Below are positions 47,870-57,333 of a stretch of 64,000 bases of DNA, in pieces. Position numbers and translations under genes: made by a program. Numbering within the stretch: position 1 is the first letter of the stretch; every line of letters begins with the position of its first letter. Under the pieces are notes generated by a model. The model was not told the origin of the DNA, made no database searches, and saw only the letters and a list, made by a program, of their open reading frames with translations. The stretch is from Lactobacillus sp. W8174 (lineage in GTDB: Bacteria > Bacillota > Bacilli > Lactobacillales > Lactobacillaceae): the NCBI RefSeq assembly GCF_016100975.1, contig NZ_JACFRN010000005.1:124001-188000 (forward strand), read 5' to 3'.

Positions 47870-48200
47870 TGTCATCGCCCCTTTCATAATCAATGCATGA
47901 AATAATAAGTTGTAGAATCTATTTTACTATAACCGTTAAGAATTTTAAAAGTAATACAGTGTTTTTAATAAAAATTTATAGAAAGATCTGCTTAATTCAC
48001 ATTGACTTGAAAGTCACCTAGTTAGCGTTATGACGGGAAAGTATAGTAATAAAAAGCTTTTTTGTATGTTCATTAATAATAATTTAATGTCAAAAAATGC
48101 CAGTTATAATTAAAAATATCTGTGAAAAATATACTCTTATTTGCATTTTTTCTTCCAAAAATAGTTTGACTGGCATACACTCTAATTAAGGAGAAAACTT
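47870..48200. other. Divergent intergenic region glnQ / msrC
   Basis: It holds the candidate glnQ promoter and the leader of the GAF-domain gene (AAGGAG before 48201). I see no RNA element or further gene in it. Confidence 0.5.
47926..47954 (-). promoter_or_regulatory. Candidate promoter of glnQHPP
   Basis: TTACTT (47949-47954), 17 bases, TATAGT (47926-47931). Confidence 0.4.
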
Positions 48201-48650
48201 ATGGATAAAGAAAAAACTTATAAATTACTTTTAAAACAGGCTGGCAGCCTTCTTCAAGATGAACATGACTTAATTGCCAACATGAGTAACATTAGTGCAC
48301 TGCTTTTTAATGGCTTACCCGAAGTAAGTTATGCTGGATTTTATCGCTTCCAAGAGCAAGAGCTCATTTTAGGACCATTTCAAGGGCCAGTCGCCTGCAT
48401 GCGTATTCAATTAGGAAAAGGCGTATGCGGCACAGCTGCACAAACCGGTCAGATTCAAATTGTTCCCGATGTTCACAAGTTTAGTGGTCATATTGCCTGT
48501 GATGCCAATACCAATTCAGAAATCGTTCTTCCCATTATCCACGATAAAAAACTTGTCGCTGTTCTTGACCTTGACAGCAATGACTTTGCCAGATTCGACC
48601 AAATTGATGCTCAATATTTAGCAAAAATAGCAGAACTGCTATTTAATTAA
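48201..48650 (+). CDS. msrC: Free methionine-R-sulfoxide reductase (GAF domain)
   Basis: This 149-residue GAF protein has the three fRMsr cysteines at 66, 76 and 100, the same 10 and 24 residue spacing as Cys84/94/118 of the E. coli enzyme (GPVACMRI, GKGVCGTAA, HIACDANTNSE). It reduces free methionine-R-sulfoxide, part of oxidative-stress repair. It is a single gene with AAGGAG ribosome site and its own terminator. Confidence 0.92.
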   Translation: MDKEKTYKLLLKQAGSLLQDEHDLIANMSNISALLFNGLPEVSYAGFYRFQEQELILGPFQGPVACMRIQLGKGVCGTAAQTGQIQIVPDVHKFSGHIACDANTNSEIVLPIIHDKKLVAVLDLDSNDFARFDQIDAQYLAKIAELLFN

Positions 48651-48666
48651 ATGCAAGAAATAAAAT

Positions 48667-48708
48667 AAAAGACCAGTAAATCAACTATTAGATGACTTAT
48701 TGGTCTTT
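48667..48708. terminator. Terminator between msrC and the P-type ATPase gene
   Basis: AAAGACCAGTAAATCA...TGACTTATTGGTCTTT, a long imperfect stem between two convergent genes. Confidence 0.85.
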
Positions 48709-48762
48709 ATAAATTCTAAACTCTCTTAAATCTCTGACTAAAAGTTATTCCGTTAAACTTTT

Positions 48763-51432
48763 TTACTTTTTACCGGCTAGACGCTGAAATCCCTTCACAA
48801 TTTCTACTATTAAAATCATACAAATTCCCGCTCCTAAAACAATTAACCATTGAGTCGAGTTAAGTTCGGTTACATCAAAGAACTTGGTCATAAACGGTAG
48901 TTCAACTGCCGCCATGACAACAGCAGAAATTAGTATCGCCCAATTAAACCATTTATTAGCAAAAGTCCTTTTAGAAAAAATTGATTGGTGAATATACTTA
49001 GAATTAAAAGCATGAAACAGTTGAATTAGGCCTAAAGTGAGAAAAGCCATTGTCAGAGCATCAGCATGTTGCAGATTGGCATTACCCATATGAGGGCCAA
49101 AATTTAAGCCTAGTTGATAAGTGGTTAAAACAATGGCACCTTCTAAAATTCCTTGATAAATAATTGAGCTGGCAACACCACCACTGAAGAAGTTTGATTT
49201 TTTACCCCGTGGTGTCCGTTTCATAATACCTTTTTCAACTGGTTCAAGTCCCAAGGCAATAGCTGGTAAAGTATCTGTCACCAAATTAATCCACAACAAT
49301 TGCACTGGAGCTAAAATATCCCAACCTAGCATGGTCATCATAAATACTGTTAAAACTTCCCCGACATTACAACTCATGAGGTAAAGAATGGCTTTTTGAA
49401 TATTGCTAAAGACCTTGCGCCCTTGTTTAACAGCTTCAACAATCGTAGCAAAGTTGTCGTCTGCTAAAACCATATCGCTGGCACCTTTTGATACTTCAGT
49501 ACCGGTAATGCCCATGCCAATTCCAATGTCAGCTTGCTTTAAACTAGGTGCGTCATTAACGCCATCGCCTGTCATAGCCACAATTTTGCCCTGAGCTTGC
49601 CAAGCCTTAACAATACGAACTTTGTGTTCTGGTGAAACCCTGGCATAAACATCAAAGTCTGCCACATGTTTTTCTAAATACTCATCGCTAAATTCATCAA
49701 GTTGAGCACCGGTGACTACTCGTTCATCTTGTCCGGGCTTTAAAATTCCCAGCCTTTCCGCAATTGCCTGCGCGGTTACTTGAAAGTCTCCTGTAATCAT
49801 AACTGTTCTAATACCGGCACTGTGAGCTTCTTTAATAGCCTCTTTTGCTTCAGGGCGTTCTGGGTCTATCATCCCTACCAAGCCAGCAAAAATCAAGTCC
49901 TGCTCCACATTATCAGTTGTAGGATCATCATATAATTGTTCAACTGTTTTATAGGCTAACCCCAAAACTCTCAACGCATTTTTAGCCATATTTTGATTTG
50001 AAAGCATAATTTCATCTTTTTGCTTCTCAGTGATCTCACTGACTTTACCATCAAGTTCAATCCGCGTTACTCGCTTAAGCAGTTGATCTGGAGCTCCTTT
50101 AACTGCTACAAAATATTGTCCATTGTTCTCATTAATAGTACTCATTAATTTACGACCGGAATCAAATGGCACTTCCTGGAGTCTCTGATGATTTGCAAGC
50201 AAATTATGCACATCAATTTTTTGATCAAGCGCATACTGAACCAATGCAGTTTCAGTTGGATCACCCAACAATTGATTATTATCATCAAGTTTTGAATCAT
50301 TAGCTAAAACCATTGCCATTAAAGCATGATTATCATGATTAATGCTATTTGAAGATTGATGAATCTTGTTATCATAATAAACCTGTTCAACTGTCATTTT
50401 ATTTTGAGTTAAAGTACCGGTTTTATCAGAACAGATGATATCCGTTGCTCCCAAAGTTTCTACTGCTGGCAACTTACGTACAATCGAATTGTGCTTGGCC
50501 ATTACCTGAGTACCTAGAGCCAAAATAATAGTTACGATTGCAGGTAAACCTTCCGGAATTGCTGCAACAGCAAGTGAGACAGCTACTAAGAACATATCGA
50601 TTGCTAACTTATCAGTGGGTTCCGTACCCTTTTTAGTGAAAAAGCCTACAACGAATACTACCGCGCAAATGATTAAAATCATTATAGTCAGTGTCTTACC
50701 CAATTGGTTGAGATTACGCTTTAATGGTGTATCCGTTTCATCAGTGTTGTTAAGCATTGTCGCAATTTTACCGACTTCAGTATTCATACCTGTTGCGGTA
50801 ACGATACCTTCACCGCGACCATATGTGACATTGGTATTAGCAAATGCCATATTATCCTGGTCGGCTAAAGCTACCTTTTTTTCATTCACAGGTTCACTAT
50901 TTTTATCAACCGGAACAGACTCGCCAGTCAAAGCAGATTCTTCGATTTTAAGACTTTTAGTAAGAGTTAACCGCAAATCTGCCGGTACAACATCGCCTGC
51001 TTCAAGTAAAACCACATCTCCTGGGACTAATTCAGTACTTGGTATTTCCACAATCTGACCATCACGCCGAACATGGGCATTAGGAGTGGCCATTTTTTTC
51101 AAAGCATTAATTGCTTCTTCAGAACGTGTCTCTTGAAAAACGCCTAAAACTGCGTTCAAGATGACCACGATCATGATAATTGCCGCATCTGTCCATTCCT
51201 GAGCCACAAAGCCGGAAAGTAACGCTGCAACTATCAAAACAATGATCATGAAATCCTTAAATTGGGCTAAAAAGCGTTGCCAAATGCTAACTTTCTTTTT
51301 GCTAGTCAAACTATTAGAACCATATTTTGCTCGTAATCCATCTATTTGACTCGCCCTTAAACCACTGGATACAGACGTTGCAAAGTCCTTTGCAACATCC
51401 TCAATTTTTTGATTGTAAAAATTTTGGGGCAT
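48763..51432 (-). CDS. P2A-type cation-transporting ATPase (Ca2+/Mn2+ exporter type)
   Basis: This 889-residue pump has TGES (169-172), M4 PEGLP (293-297), the phosphorylated Asp336 in DKTGTLT, MVGMIDPERPEAKEAI, TGDGVNDAPSLK, M5 SCNVGEVLT and M6 INLVTDTLPAIALG, the ion ligands of SERCA/PMR1-type pumps. It should export Ca2+ or Mn2+. The yybP-ykoY-like leader points to manganese, as for streptococcal MgtA and lactococcal YoaB. AGGAGG precedes the ATG. Confidence 0.93.
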   Translation of the reverse strand: MPQNFYNQKIEDVAKDFATSVSSGLRASQIDGLRAKYGSNSLTSKKKVSIWQRFLAQFKDFMIIVLIVAALLSGFVAQEWTDAAIIMIVVILNAVLGVFQETRSEEAINALKKMATPNAHVRRDGQIVEIPSTELVPGDVVLLEAGDVVPADLRLTLTKSLKIEESALTGESVPVDKNSEPVNEKKVALADQDNMAFANTNVTYGRGEGIVTATGMNTEVGKIATMLNNTDETDTPLKRNLNQLGKTLTIMILIICAVVFVVGFFTKKGTEPTDKLAIDMFLVAVSLAVAAIPEGLPAIVTIILALGTQVMAKHNSIVRKLPAVETLGATDIICSDKTGTLTQNKMTVEQVYYDNKIHQSSNSINHDNHALMAMVLANDSKLDDNNQLLGDPTETALVQYALDQKIDVHNLLANHQRLQEVPFDSGRKLMSTINENNGQYFVAVKGAPDQLLKRVTRIELDGKVSEITEKQKDEIMLSNQNMAKNALRVLGLAYKTVEQLYDDPTTDNVEQDLIFAGLVGMIDPERPEAKEAIKEAHSAGIRTVMITGDFQVTAQAIAERLGILKPGQDERVVTGAQLDEFSDEYLEKHVADFDVYARVSPEHKVRIVKAWQAQGKIVAMTGDGVNDAPSLKQADIGIGMGITGTEVSKGASDMVLADDNFATIVEAVKQGRKVFSNIQKAILYLMSCNVGEVLTVFMMTMLGWDILAPVQLLWINLVTDTLPAIALGLEPVEKGIMKRTPRGKKSNFFSGGVASSIIYQGILEGAIVLTTYQLGLNFGPHMGNANLQHADALTMAFLTLGLIQLFHAFNSKYIHQSIFSKRTFANKWFNWAILISAVVMAAVELPFMTKFFDVTELNSTQWLIVLGAGICMILIVEIVKGFQRLAGKK

Positions 51433-51447
51433 CTTTACCTCCTAATA

Positions 51448-51487
51448 ACAAAAAAGAGACTTATATGTACAACACACACAAGTCTCA
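51448..51487 (-). terminator. Terminator stem of the ATPase leader (expression platform)
   Basis: GAGACTTGT...ATAAGTCTC followed by seven T, ending about 15 bases before the start codon. Its 5' arm is the GAGACTT stretch conserved in the aptamer, so folding choices are mutually exclusive. Confidence 0.85.
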
Positions 51488-51570
51488 CTATTTAAGATAA
51501 GTCCAGAAGTATTTCTTCGGGTGTTGGGCTTATCGCAAGTAATTGCTGTTACTCCCTTATGATGCTTCTT
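51488..51570 (-). ncRNA. Probable yybP-ykoY manganese riboswitch aptamer
   Basis: The leader begins CATCATAAGGGAGTAAC, close to the GGGGAGUA core of yybP-ykoY. It contains nested stems (GATAAG/CTTATC and CCGAAG/CTTCTGG) and the GAGACTT strand that also starts the terminator. Mn2+ binding would stabilise the aptamer and free the ATPase message. The gene class downstream is a usual one for this element. The call is by motif and context; no covariance model was run. Confidence 0.75.
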
Positions 51571-51599
51571 ATTATAAATAAATTTTTTACTTTTAACAA
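51571..51599 (-). promoter_or_regulatory. Promoter of the riboswitch-controlled ATPase
   Basis: TTGTTA (51594-51599), 17 bases, TATAAT (51571-51576). Transcription would start almost at the first aptamer base. Confidence 0.75.
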
Positions 51600-51626
51600 G
51601 AATAAGGCTATTAAATTAGTTAAATA

Positions 51627-51666
51627 AAAACACATGGCTTCATATTACGAGAAGTCATGTGTTTAA
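51627..51666 (-). terminator. Terminator of the phosphoketolase gene
   Basis: AAAACACATGGCTTC...GAAGTCATGTGTTT with flanking T. Confidence 0.88.
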
Positions 51667-51679
51667 TAAATAATAATAT

Positions 51680-54082
51680 TTACTTAAGACCTGTCCACTT
51701 CCATTCAGTAACTTCAGGCATATCTTTACCATTGTCACGAATGTATTGGTGGTGTTTTGCAAGTAATCTATCCATTTCCGCTACAAAGCCTGCACTCTTT
51801 TCAGCATATTGAGGAACACTTAAAATAGCATCTTTTGCCAAATGGAAACGATCAAGTTTATTAACTACCCGCATATCAAACGGTGTAGTAATATCCCCTT
51901 CTTCTTCATAGCAGTGAATATGAACATTGCTGCGCTTGCGACCAAACCAAATGGATTGCATCATTGCTTTATAGCCATGCCATGCAAAGATTACTGGCAC
52001 ATCGCTTGGGAATAATTGCTCAAATTCTTCATCAGAAATTGCTTCTGGATTATCCTTAGTATTCATTAATTTCATAACGTCAATGACGTTAATATAACGA
52101 ATCTTGAGATCAGGGAAATTCTTATGCAAAATATCGATTGCAGCAAGTGATTCCATTGTCGGTTCCGTTTCAGTTGAAGCAAAGACAACATCAGGCTTAG
52201 CATTTTGGTCAGTTGATGCCCAATCAATGTATGATAAGCCGTGGTTGGCAATACGAGTTGCTTCATCAATCGAGAACCACTGAGGTCTTTCTTGCTTAGA
52301 AGTAACCAAAATATTGATGCACTCACGATCGGTGAAAGCTTTTTGCGAAACTGCCAAAAGAGAATTAGTATCAGCTGGTAAATACTCATGAACTAAATCA
52401 GGACGATTCTTTTCATACATGTGAGTCAAAACACCTGGGTCTTGGTGAGTATAACCGTTATGGTCTTGTTGAAAGACAGTTGAAGTTGCAATAAAGTTAA
52501 GTGAAGGATAATCCTTACGCCAGTATTGTTCCTTAGCCTTTCTTAACCATTTCATGTGTTGAGTCAACATTGAATCTACAACACGACCAAATGACTCATA
52601 AGTAGCAAAGAAACCGTGGCGACCAGACAAAACATAGCCCTCAAGCCAGCCTTCATCTTGGTGCTCAGACAATTGTGAATCGATCAACCGACCACTTGGC
52701 GCCAAGTTTTCATCATTAGGCGTATGAACGGAACTTTCCCATTGCCGTTTTTGCTCATCAATAAATTTAAATAAACGGTTTGACTTAGTTTCATCTGGTC
52801 CAAAGCCGCGGAAAGTACTTGGATTGAGTTCAGCAATTTCGTTTAAGTATTTAGCCCATTCGGTCATGTCTTCAGCTTCAATAGAACCTGGTTGATCAAA
52901 TTTCAACGCATACTTGCGATAATCCGGCAGACTAAGACGTTTAGCTTTTTCTCCACCCGCATTAGTGATTGGATTCATGGCCATCCTACTATCACCAGTA
53001 ACATTATCAGCTGTCACGATTTCTGTTGGGACGCCATTTTCATCGAATAACTCTTCCGGTTTATAGCTCTTTAGCCAGTCCACCAGCATATCTTTATGTT
53101 CCATGTCATCTTGAGCAACAGGAATTGGAATCTGGTGAGCTCTAAATGAGTTTTCAATTGGATTACCATCAAGATCCTTCTTTGGACCTGTCCAGCCCTT
53201 TGGCACCCGGAAAATGATCATTGGCCAGTGTGGTAAAGTTTCATCATTATTTTCACGAGCATTCTTCTGAATTGCCTTAATTTCTTCAATTACGGTATCC
53301 ATTAATTTGGCCATTTCTTCATGAACCTGCATATGATCTTTGTAACCGTCAAACTCGCCACCGTTATATGCAGAAATAATATAAGGATGCCAACCCATGC
53401 CTTCAAAATACTTGGTCAATTCTTCATCCGACATTCGGGAAACGATAGTTGGATTGGAAATCTTAAAACCATTAATTTGCAAGATTGGCAAAACTGCCCC
53501 GTCCTTAATAGGATTAATAAATTTGTCGCTAAACCAGCTAGCTGCAAGAGGTCCAGTTTCTGCCTCACCATCACCAATTTCAACTGCGGCGATAACATCA
53601 GGATTGTCTAAAATTGCACCTGTGCCATGGGAAAGTGAGTAACCTAACTCACCACCTTCGTGCATCGAACCGGGGGTTTCAGGTGCAGCGTGCGAAGCAG
53701 AACCACCTGGGAAACTGAAACGCTTGAAGAGCTTAGCCATTCCTTTTTCATCTTGTTGAATTTCAGGATAAAGCTCGCTGTATGAACCATCAAGGTATGA
53801 ATTAGATACCATAACCTGACCACCATGACCTGAACCTTCAATATAGAACATGTTCAAACCATACTTTTTGATAACTCTATTTAAATGAGCATAAATAAAG
53901 TTTTGAGGTGAAATAGTGCCCCAGTGACCAATTGGTTTTGGTTTAACTTCATTTGCCTGCAATTCATGCTTTAATAACGGATTGCTCATTAAGAAAAGTT
54001 GGCCTACAGATAGATAGTTTGCTGCACGCCAGTGAGCATCAACACTTTTGAGAAATTCTTTTGAGTCGTAATCAACTGCCAT
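51680..54082 (-). CDS. xfp: Phosphoketolase (Xfp family)
   Basis: This 800-residue thiamine-pyrophosphate enzyme has the phosphoketolase landmarks [46 protein letters not shown] and [13 protein letters not shown]. It cleaves xylulose 5-phosphate and/or fructose 6-phosphate to acetyl phosphate. GGGAGAATAAAA precedes the ATG at 54082, preferred over the ATG at 54118. It is monocistronic and divergent from a DeoR-type gene that may control it. Confidence 0.95.
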   Translation of the reverse strand: MAVDYDSKEFLKSVDAHWRAANYLSVGQLFLMSNPLLKHELQANEVKPKPIGHWGTISPQNFIYAHLNRVIKKYGLNMFYIEGSGHGGQVMVSNSYLDGSYSELYPEIQQDEKGMAKLFKRFSFPGGSASHAAPETPGSMHEGGELGYSLSHGTGAILDNPDVIAAVEIGDGEAETGPLAASWFSDKFINPIKDGAVLPILQINGFKISNPTIVSRMSDEELTKYFEGMGWHPYIISAYNGGEFDGYKDHMQVHEEMAKLMDTVIEEIKAIQKNARENNDETLPHWPMIIFRVPKGWTGPKKDLDGNPIENSFRAHQIPIPVAQDDMEHKDMLVDWLKSYKPEELFDENGVPTEIVTADNVTGDSRMAMNPITNAGGEKAKRLSLPDYRKYALKFDQPGSIEAEDMTEWAKYLNEIAELNPSTFRGFGPDETKSNRLFKFIDEQKRQWESSVHTPNDENLAPSGRLIDSQLSEHQDEGWLEGYVLSGRHGFFATYESFGRVVDSMLTQHMKWLRKAKEQYWRKDYPSLNFIATSTVFQQDHNGYTHQDPGVLTHMYEKNRPDLVHEYLPADTNSLLAVSQKAFTDRECINILVTSKQERPQWFSIDEATRIANHGLSYIDWASTDQNAKPDVVFASTETEPTMESLAAIDILHKNFPDLKIRYINVIDVMKLMNTKDNPEAISDEEFEQLFPSDVPVIFAWHGYKAMMQSIWFGRKRSNVHIHCYEEEGDITTPFDMRVVNKLDRFHLAKDAILSVPQYAEKSAGFVAEMDRLLAKHHQYIRDNGKDMPEVTEWKWTGLK

Positions 54083-54129
54083 TTTTATTCTCCCTTTTAA
54101 ATATTTGCTAAAATTCATTTTATAAACAT

Positions 54130-54157
54130 ATTATAGCAAGTTTTTGGTAAAGTTCAA
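54130..54157 (-). promoter_or_regulatory. Promoter of xfp
   Basis: TTGAAC (54152-54157), 16 bases, consensus TATAAT (54130-54135). Just upstream lies an imperfect palindrome AACCATTTT/AAATTGGTT (about 54156-54175), a possible operator. Confidence 0.8.
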
Positions 54158-54366
54158 CCATTTTAAAAATTGGTTCGTCCCAATTATAAAAGTACGCGTT
54201 TGGCTCTCACACAATACTAAGAAAAGCTGCTATCACTATATTTTTTATTTACAGATCAGCATATTTATGTTCAAATACTGATAAACACTTATTTTTTAAC
54301 ACAAATACAGAAAAAAAGATAAAGTAATATTGACTATGATGCTAAATTAATGGGAGGAGAAGTAAT

Positions 54367-55131
54367 ATGACACAAGAAGAATGTCTGCGGCAAATTAAGC
54401 AAATGCTTAATCAAGAAAATCATTTGAGTACTCGCAAGTTAGCAAATTATTTCAACATTTCTTTTGACACAGCCCGTCGTGATGTAGTGCGGTTAACTTC
54501 AACTGGCCAAGCTATCAGAGTTCACGGTGGATTAGTCGCAATAGATCGAAGTGATGTGCCCAACTTTCTCACGAGAAGTCAAATCGATTCCCCGGTCAAA
54601 ACCAAGATGGCAAAAATGGCTCAAAGGTTTGTCCATTCTAATCAATGCGACTTTATTGGTCCATCTACCACTTTAAAAAAATTGTGCAAATTAATTTGTG
54701 GTACTGATCTCCAGATAGTCACTAATTCAATCGACAACTCTTTAGCATTGTTGCAATCTAAATTACCAAGGGTAAGGCTTCTTGGAGGCAAAATGGATAA
54801 GGAAGACAGGTTTAATTACTCTGTTGATTCACTTGAACTTTTGCATCGACTGAGCTTTAATACTGCCTTTATTGGCACATCGAATGTTAAAAGTGATGGC
54901 ATTTATTCCGCAAAAATGGATGATTCAGAAATAATCAAAGTTGCCTGTTCCAGAGCAAAACAAGTGATCGTCGTCGCAGAAAAATACAAATTTGATAGTC
55001 AAAATACTTCTCCTTACATGTCAATTCCGCTTAATAAGATTGACGTTCTAATCACCGATTTGCCTTTGCCCAAAAAATTTCAGAATTGTTTTTCGCCCAA
55101 AACGCAAATCATTTCAGTATTAAGGAAGTGA
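54367..55131 (+). CDS. DeoR-family regulator
   Basis: This 254-residue protein has a DeoR winged helix (HLSTRKLANYFNISFDTARRDVVRLTSTGQAIRVHGG, about 20-56, longer than shown as one motif: core DTARRDV) and a C-terminal sugar-phosphate sensor domain (TFIGPST region, FIGTSNVKSDGI, KQVIVVAEKYKF). It is divergent from xfp and probably senses a sugar phosphate. GGGAGGAG precedes the ATG. A small unknown gene follows 4 bases later. Confidence 0.87.
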   Translation: MTQEECLRQIKQMLNQENHLSTRKLANYFNISFDTARRDVVRLTSTGQAIRVHGGLVAIDRSDVPNFLTRSQIDSPVKTKMAKMAQRFVHSNQCDFIGPSTTLKKLCKLICGTDLQIVTNSIDNSLALLQSKLPRVRLLGGKMDKEDRFNYSVDSLELLHRLSFNTAFIGTSNVKSDGIYSAKMDDSEIIKVACSRAKQVIVVAEKYKFDSQNTSPYMSIPLNKIDVLITDLPLPKKFQNCFSPKTQIISVLRK

Positions 55132-55135
55132 GGTT

Positions 55136-55507
55136 ATGCGCAGCTTTTTAGCTAGTTTGTTTTCAACAAAGCAGCAACAGCTAATCGAAGAAGTTTATCA
55201 AGATTTAGACCAATTTTATAACAGTTTTTTTAGTAATATATACAATGAATTGAATATCAAAAAATATAAGCAAATTCGTGATGCCGTTGGTATGGTAATG
55301 CGCAAGTTTGACAGTAAAGATCACCCATTAGATTATACTGGCAAATTAGTATTGTATATTGAGGCATGTGTCGCAATGCAGCATTTGCATTTAACGACCT
55401 TGCAGCAAAAACTTTTACGTGACTTAAGTGATAAAACCAGAAAAATCAACTTAAACTTTGTTTATACTGGACGGATTATGGATCTGCAACAATTCAAGAA
55501 TGTTTGA
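55136..55507 (+). CDS. Small unknown protein encoded after the DeoR regulator
   Basis: This 123-residue, mostly helical protein has no signal peptide or membrane segment, and I do not recognise it. It has alternating charged and aromatic residues (QDLDQFYNSFF, KFDSKDHPLDYTGKL, VAMQHLHLTTLQQKLL). It starts 4 bases after the regulator stop with a GTGAGG ribosome site inside the previous gene, so it is coupled to it and closed by a terminator. A partner role with the regulator is inference. Confidence 0.7.
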   Translation: MRSFLASLFSTKQQQLIEEVYQDLDQFYNSFFSNIYNELNIKKYKQIRDAVGMVMRKFDSKDHPLDYTGKLVLYIEACVAMQHLHLTTLQQKLLRDLSDKTRKINLNFVYTGRIMDLQQFKNV

Positions 55508-55534
55508 TTTTCTTTTTTAAATAGAATGTATCCC

Positions 55535-55561
55535 AAAAAAGCAGGCTTAAGCCTGCTTTTT
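55535..55561. terminator. Bidirectional terminator
   Basis: AAAAAAGCAGGC-TTAA-GCCTGCTTTT, a perfect stem between convergent genes. Confidence 0.92.
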
Positions 55562-56287
55562 CTATTTATTCAAATTAACAAATGTATTGAATTTCATATA
55601 TTGATAATGAATTCGCATTGTAGAAACTTCAAATGGAGTTCCATCATCCAAAAAGAAGATACCTTCCATTACTCCTACTGGTTCACTCTTTTTTAAATTA
55701 AGTCGAGACTGGTCTTCATCATTTGAAGGTTCAACCGTAATATTCAGAAACGCTTTGGTAACGACTTTATTTTGCGAATCTTCTAAGTAATTAAAAAGTG
55801 ATTTTTTCAAGTGTTCTGGTTTGAGTTCAGGAACAATTTTAATCGGTACATAGCCTGTTTCTATTAAAAATGGTTGTTCATCTAAAAAACGCAGCCTTTT
55901 AAATTGGTACACAAAGTCATTTTCTTTAAGAAATAAGTCTTGTGCTATCCCTTTGGGAGTCTTGATTACGCTAAAAGAAAGCAATTTGATCCCCTGCTTT
56001 TTGCCTGGAACCTTCAAACTATCAGTCAAACCTAGGTTAGACCCTTCATAACGAAACAAAGATTGATTTTTTAAATATAAAGGGTTAATAAATGTTCCAC
56101 TACCCCTTTTTTTAAAGACAATCCCTTGTTGAGAAAGCAGCTCCATCGCCCTTTTCATTGAGGAACGACTTACTTGATAGTGTTCAGCTAGACTACGCTC
56201 GTCTGGAAGGCGCATCCCCTCATATTTATTATCTAAAATATTCTGTTTAATATCGCGCATTACAGTACGATAAACGAAATCAGCCAT
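55562..56287 (-). CDS. GntR-family regulator with UTRA-like domain
   Basis: This 241-residue protein has the GntR helix-turn-helix (LPDERSLAEHYQVSRSSMKRAM, GTFINP) and a UTRA-like C-terminus (VYQFKRLRFLDEQPFLIETGYVP). It follows the nucleoside hydrolase by 8 bases and probably regulates that pair. Its effector may be a nucleoside-derived sugar, by inference. Confidence 0.87.
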   Translation of the reverse strand: MADFVYRTVMRDIKQNILDNKYEGMRLPDERSLAEHYQVSRSSMKRAMELLSQQGIVFKKRGSGTFINPLYLKNQSLFRYEGSNLGLTDSLKVPGKKQGIKLLSFSVIKTPKGIAQDLFLKENDFVYQFKRLRFLDEQPFLIETGYVPIKIVPELKPEHLKKSLFNYLEDSQNKVVTKAFLNITVEPSNDEDQSRLNLKKSEPVGVMEGIFFLDDGTPFEVSTMRIHYQYMKFNTFVNLNK

Positions 56288-56295
56288 TATCTACC

Positions 56296-57219
56296 TCAAT
56301 TATTTATATTCTTGACGGCAGCAATTAACCATTCTGAAAATTGCTTGCGGTCAACTTTCACTCCAACTTGAACATTTGCTGGTTTATTAAAGAAGTTATT
56401 AAAATCAATCAAAGAAGCACCATAAGCGCTTGGACTTTTGGTATCAACTAGAACATATGCAGGCTCAAAAATAAACATTTCGGGTTTTACCAGCATGCCT
56501 GCTGCCAATGCATCGTATACTTCACGGCCATTGGTTTCAGTATGATCATGTAAATTACTCATAATATGATAGAGCATGTCTCCCGTTCTGCCTAATTGCT
56601 TAATTTGGGCCAAAACATCTGAAGTCACATATGCTTGATGTCCTAATTCAAGAGGTGCCAACAAAATTTTTACACCACTTGAAAAAACAATCTGGGCTGC
56701 TTCAGGATCTCCTGCCACATTATATTCTGCATAAGGTCCCCAATTGCCGCGACCGATTGCACCACCCATAATTACAAGTTGCTCAATTTTATCCAGATCT
56801 TCTGGAAATTGTCTAAAGTAAAGTGCAAAATCTGTTGCTGGTCCAATTTGCATTAACGTTACTTTTTCAGCACTGCCCGCAACAACTTCATGAATTGCCT
56901 CTGCAGCAATACCTGGTTTTAACAAACTCATATCAGGGCTAGGAAAGTCAAACCCAGCCAGTCCACTCTTTCCGTGAACATCCGAAGCATCAATTTGATC
57001 TCGCAATAATGGTCTGACAGCACCACTTACAACGGGGACAGTGGTTTTTAAAAATGTTTCCAATTTTAAAGTATTATCCAAAGTATTTTTCAATGGTACA
57101 TTGCCCCAAGTTGCTGCTATTAATTTAACATCAAATTCAGGAGCAAATAAGGCAGCGGTAATTGCTACAACATCATCAATTCCGGGATCAGTACTAATTA
57201 TCAAAGGTTTTTTTAACAT
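56296..57219 (-). CDS. Inosine-uridine preferring nucleoside hydrolase family
   Basis: This 307-residue enzyme begins with the calcium/catalytic aspartates STDPGIDDVVAI, the residues that correspond to Asp10, Asp14 and Asp15 of the Crithidia enzyme. It also has VIMGGAIGRGN and AEYNVAGDPEAA. It hydrolyses ribonucleosides to base and ribose. Ribose would feed into pentose phosphate through enzymes such as RpiA next door and phosphoketolase. Confidence 0.9.
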   Translation of the reverse strand: MLKKPLIISTDPGIDDVVAITAALFAPEFDVKLIAATWGNVPLKNTLDNTLKLETFLKTTVPVVSGAVRPLLRDQIDASDVHGKSGLAGFDFPSPDMSLLKPGIAAEAIHEVVAGSAEKVTLMQIGPATDFALYFRQFPEDLDKIEQLVIMGGAIGRGNWGPYAEYNVAGDPEAAQIVFSSGVKILLAPLELGHQAYVTSDVLAQIKQLGRTGDMLYHIMSNLHDHTETNGREVYDALAAGMLVKPEMFIFEPAYVLVDTKSPSAYGASLIDFNNFFNKPANVQVGVKVDRKQFSEWLIAAVKNINN

Positions 57220-57287
57220 GAGTATCCTCTTTTTAAAAAATAGTTATAAAACAATAATACCAAATTTAGCCTTTTCTTGCTGTAAAA

Positions 57288-57328
57288 ATAAAAAGAGTTA
57301 ACCAAATAGACAAACTTGGGTCAACTCA
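57288..57328 (-). terminator. Terminator of rpiA
   Basis: GAGTTGACCC...GGTTAACTC followed by TTTTTATTTTT on the minus strand. Confidence 0.82.
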
Positions 57329-57333
57329 TAAAT

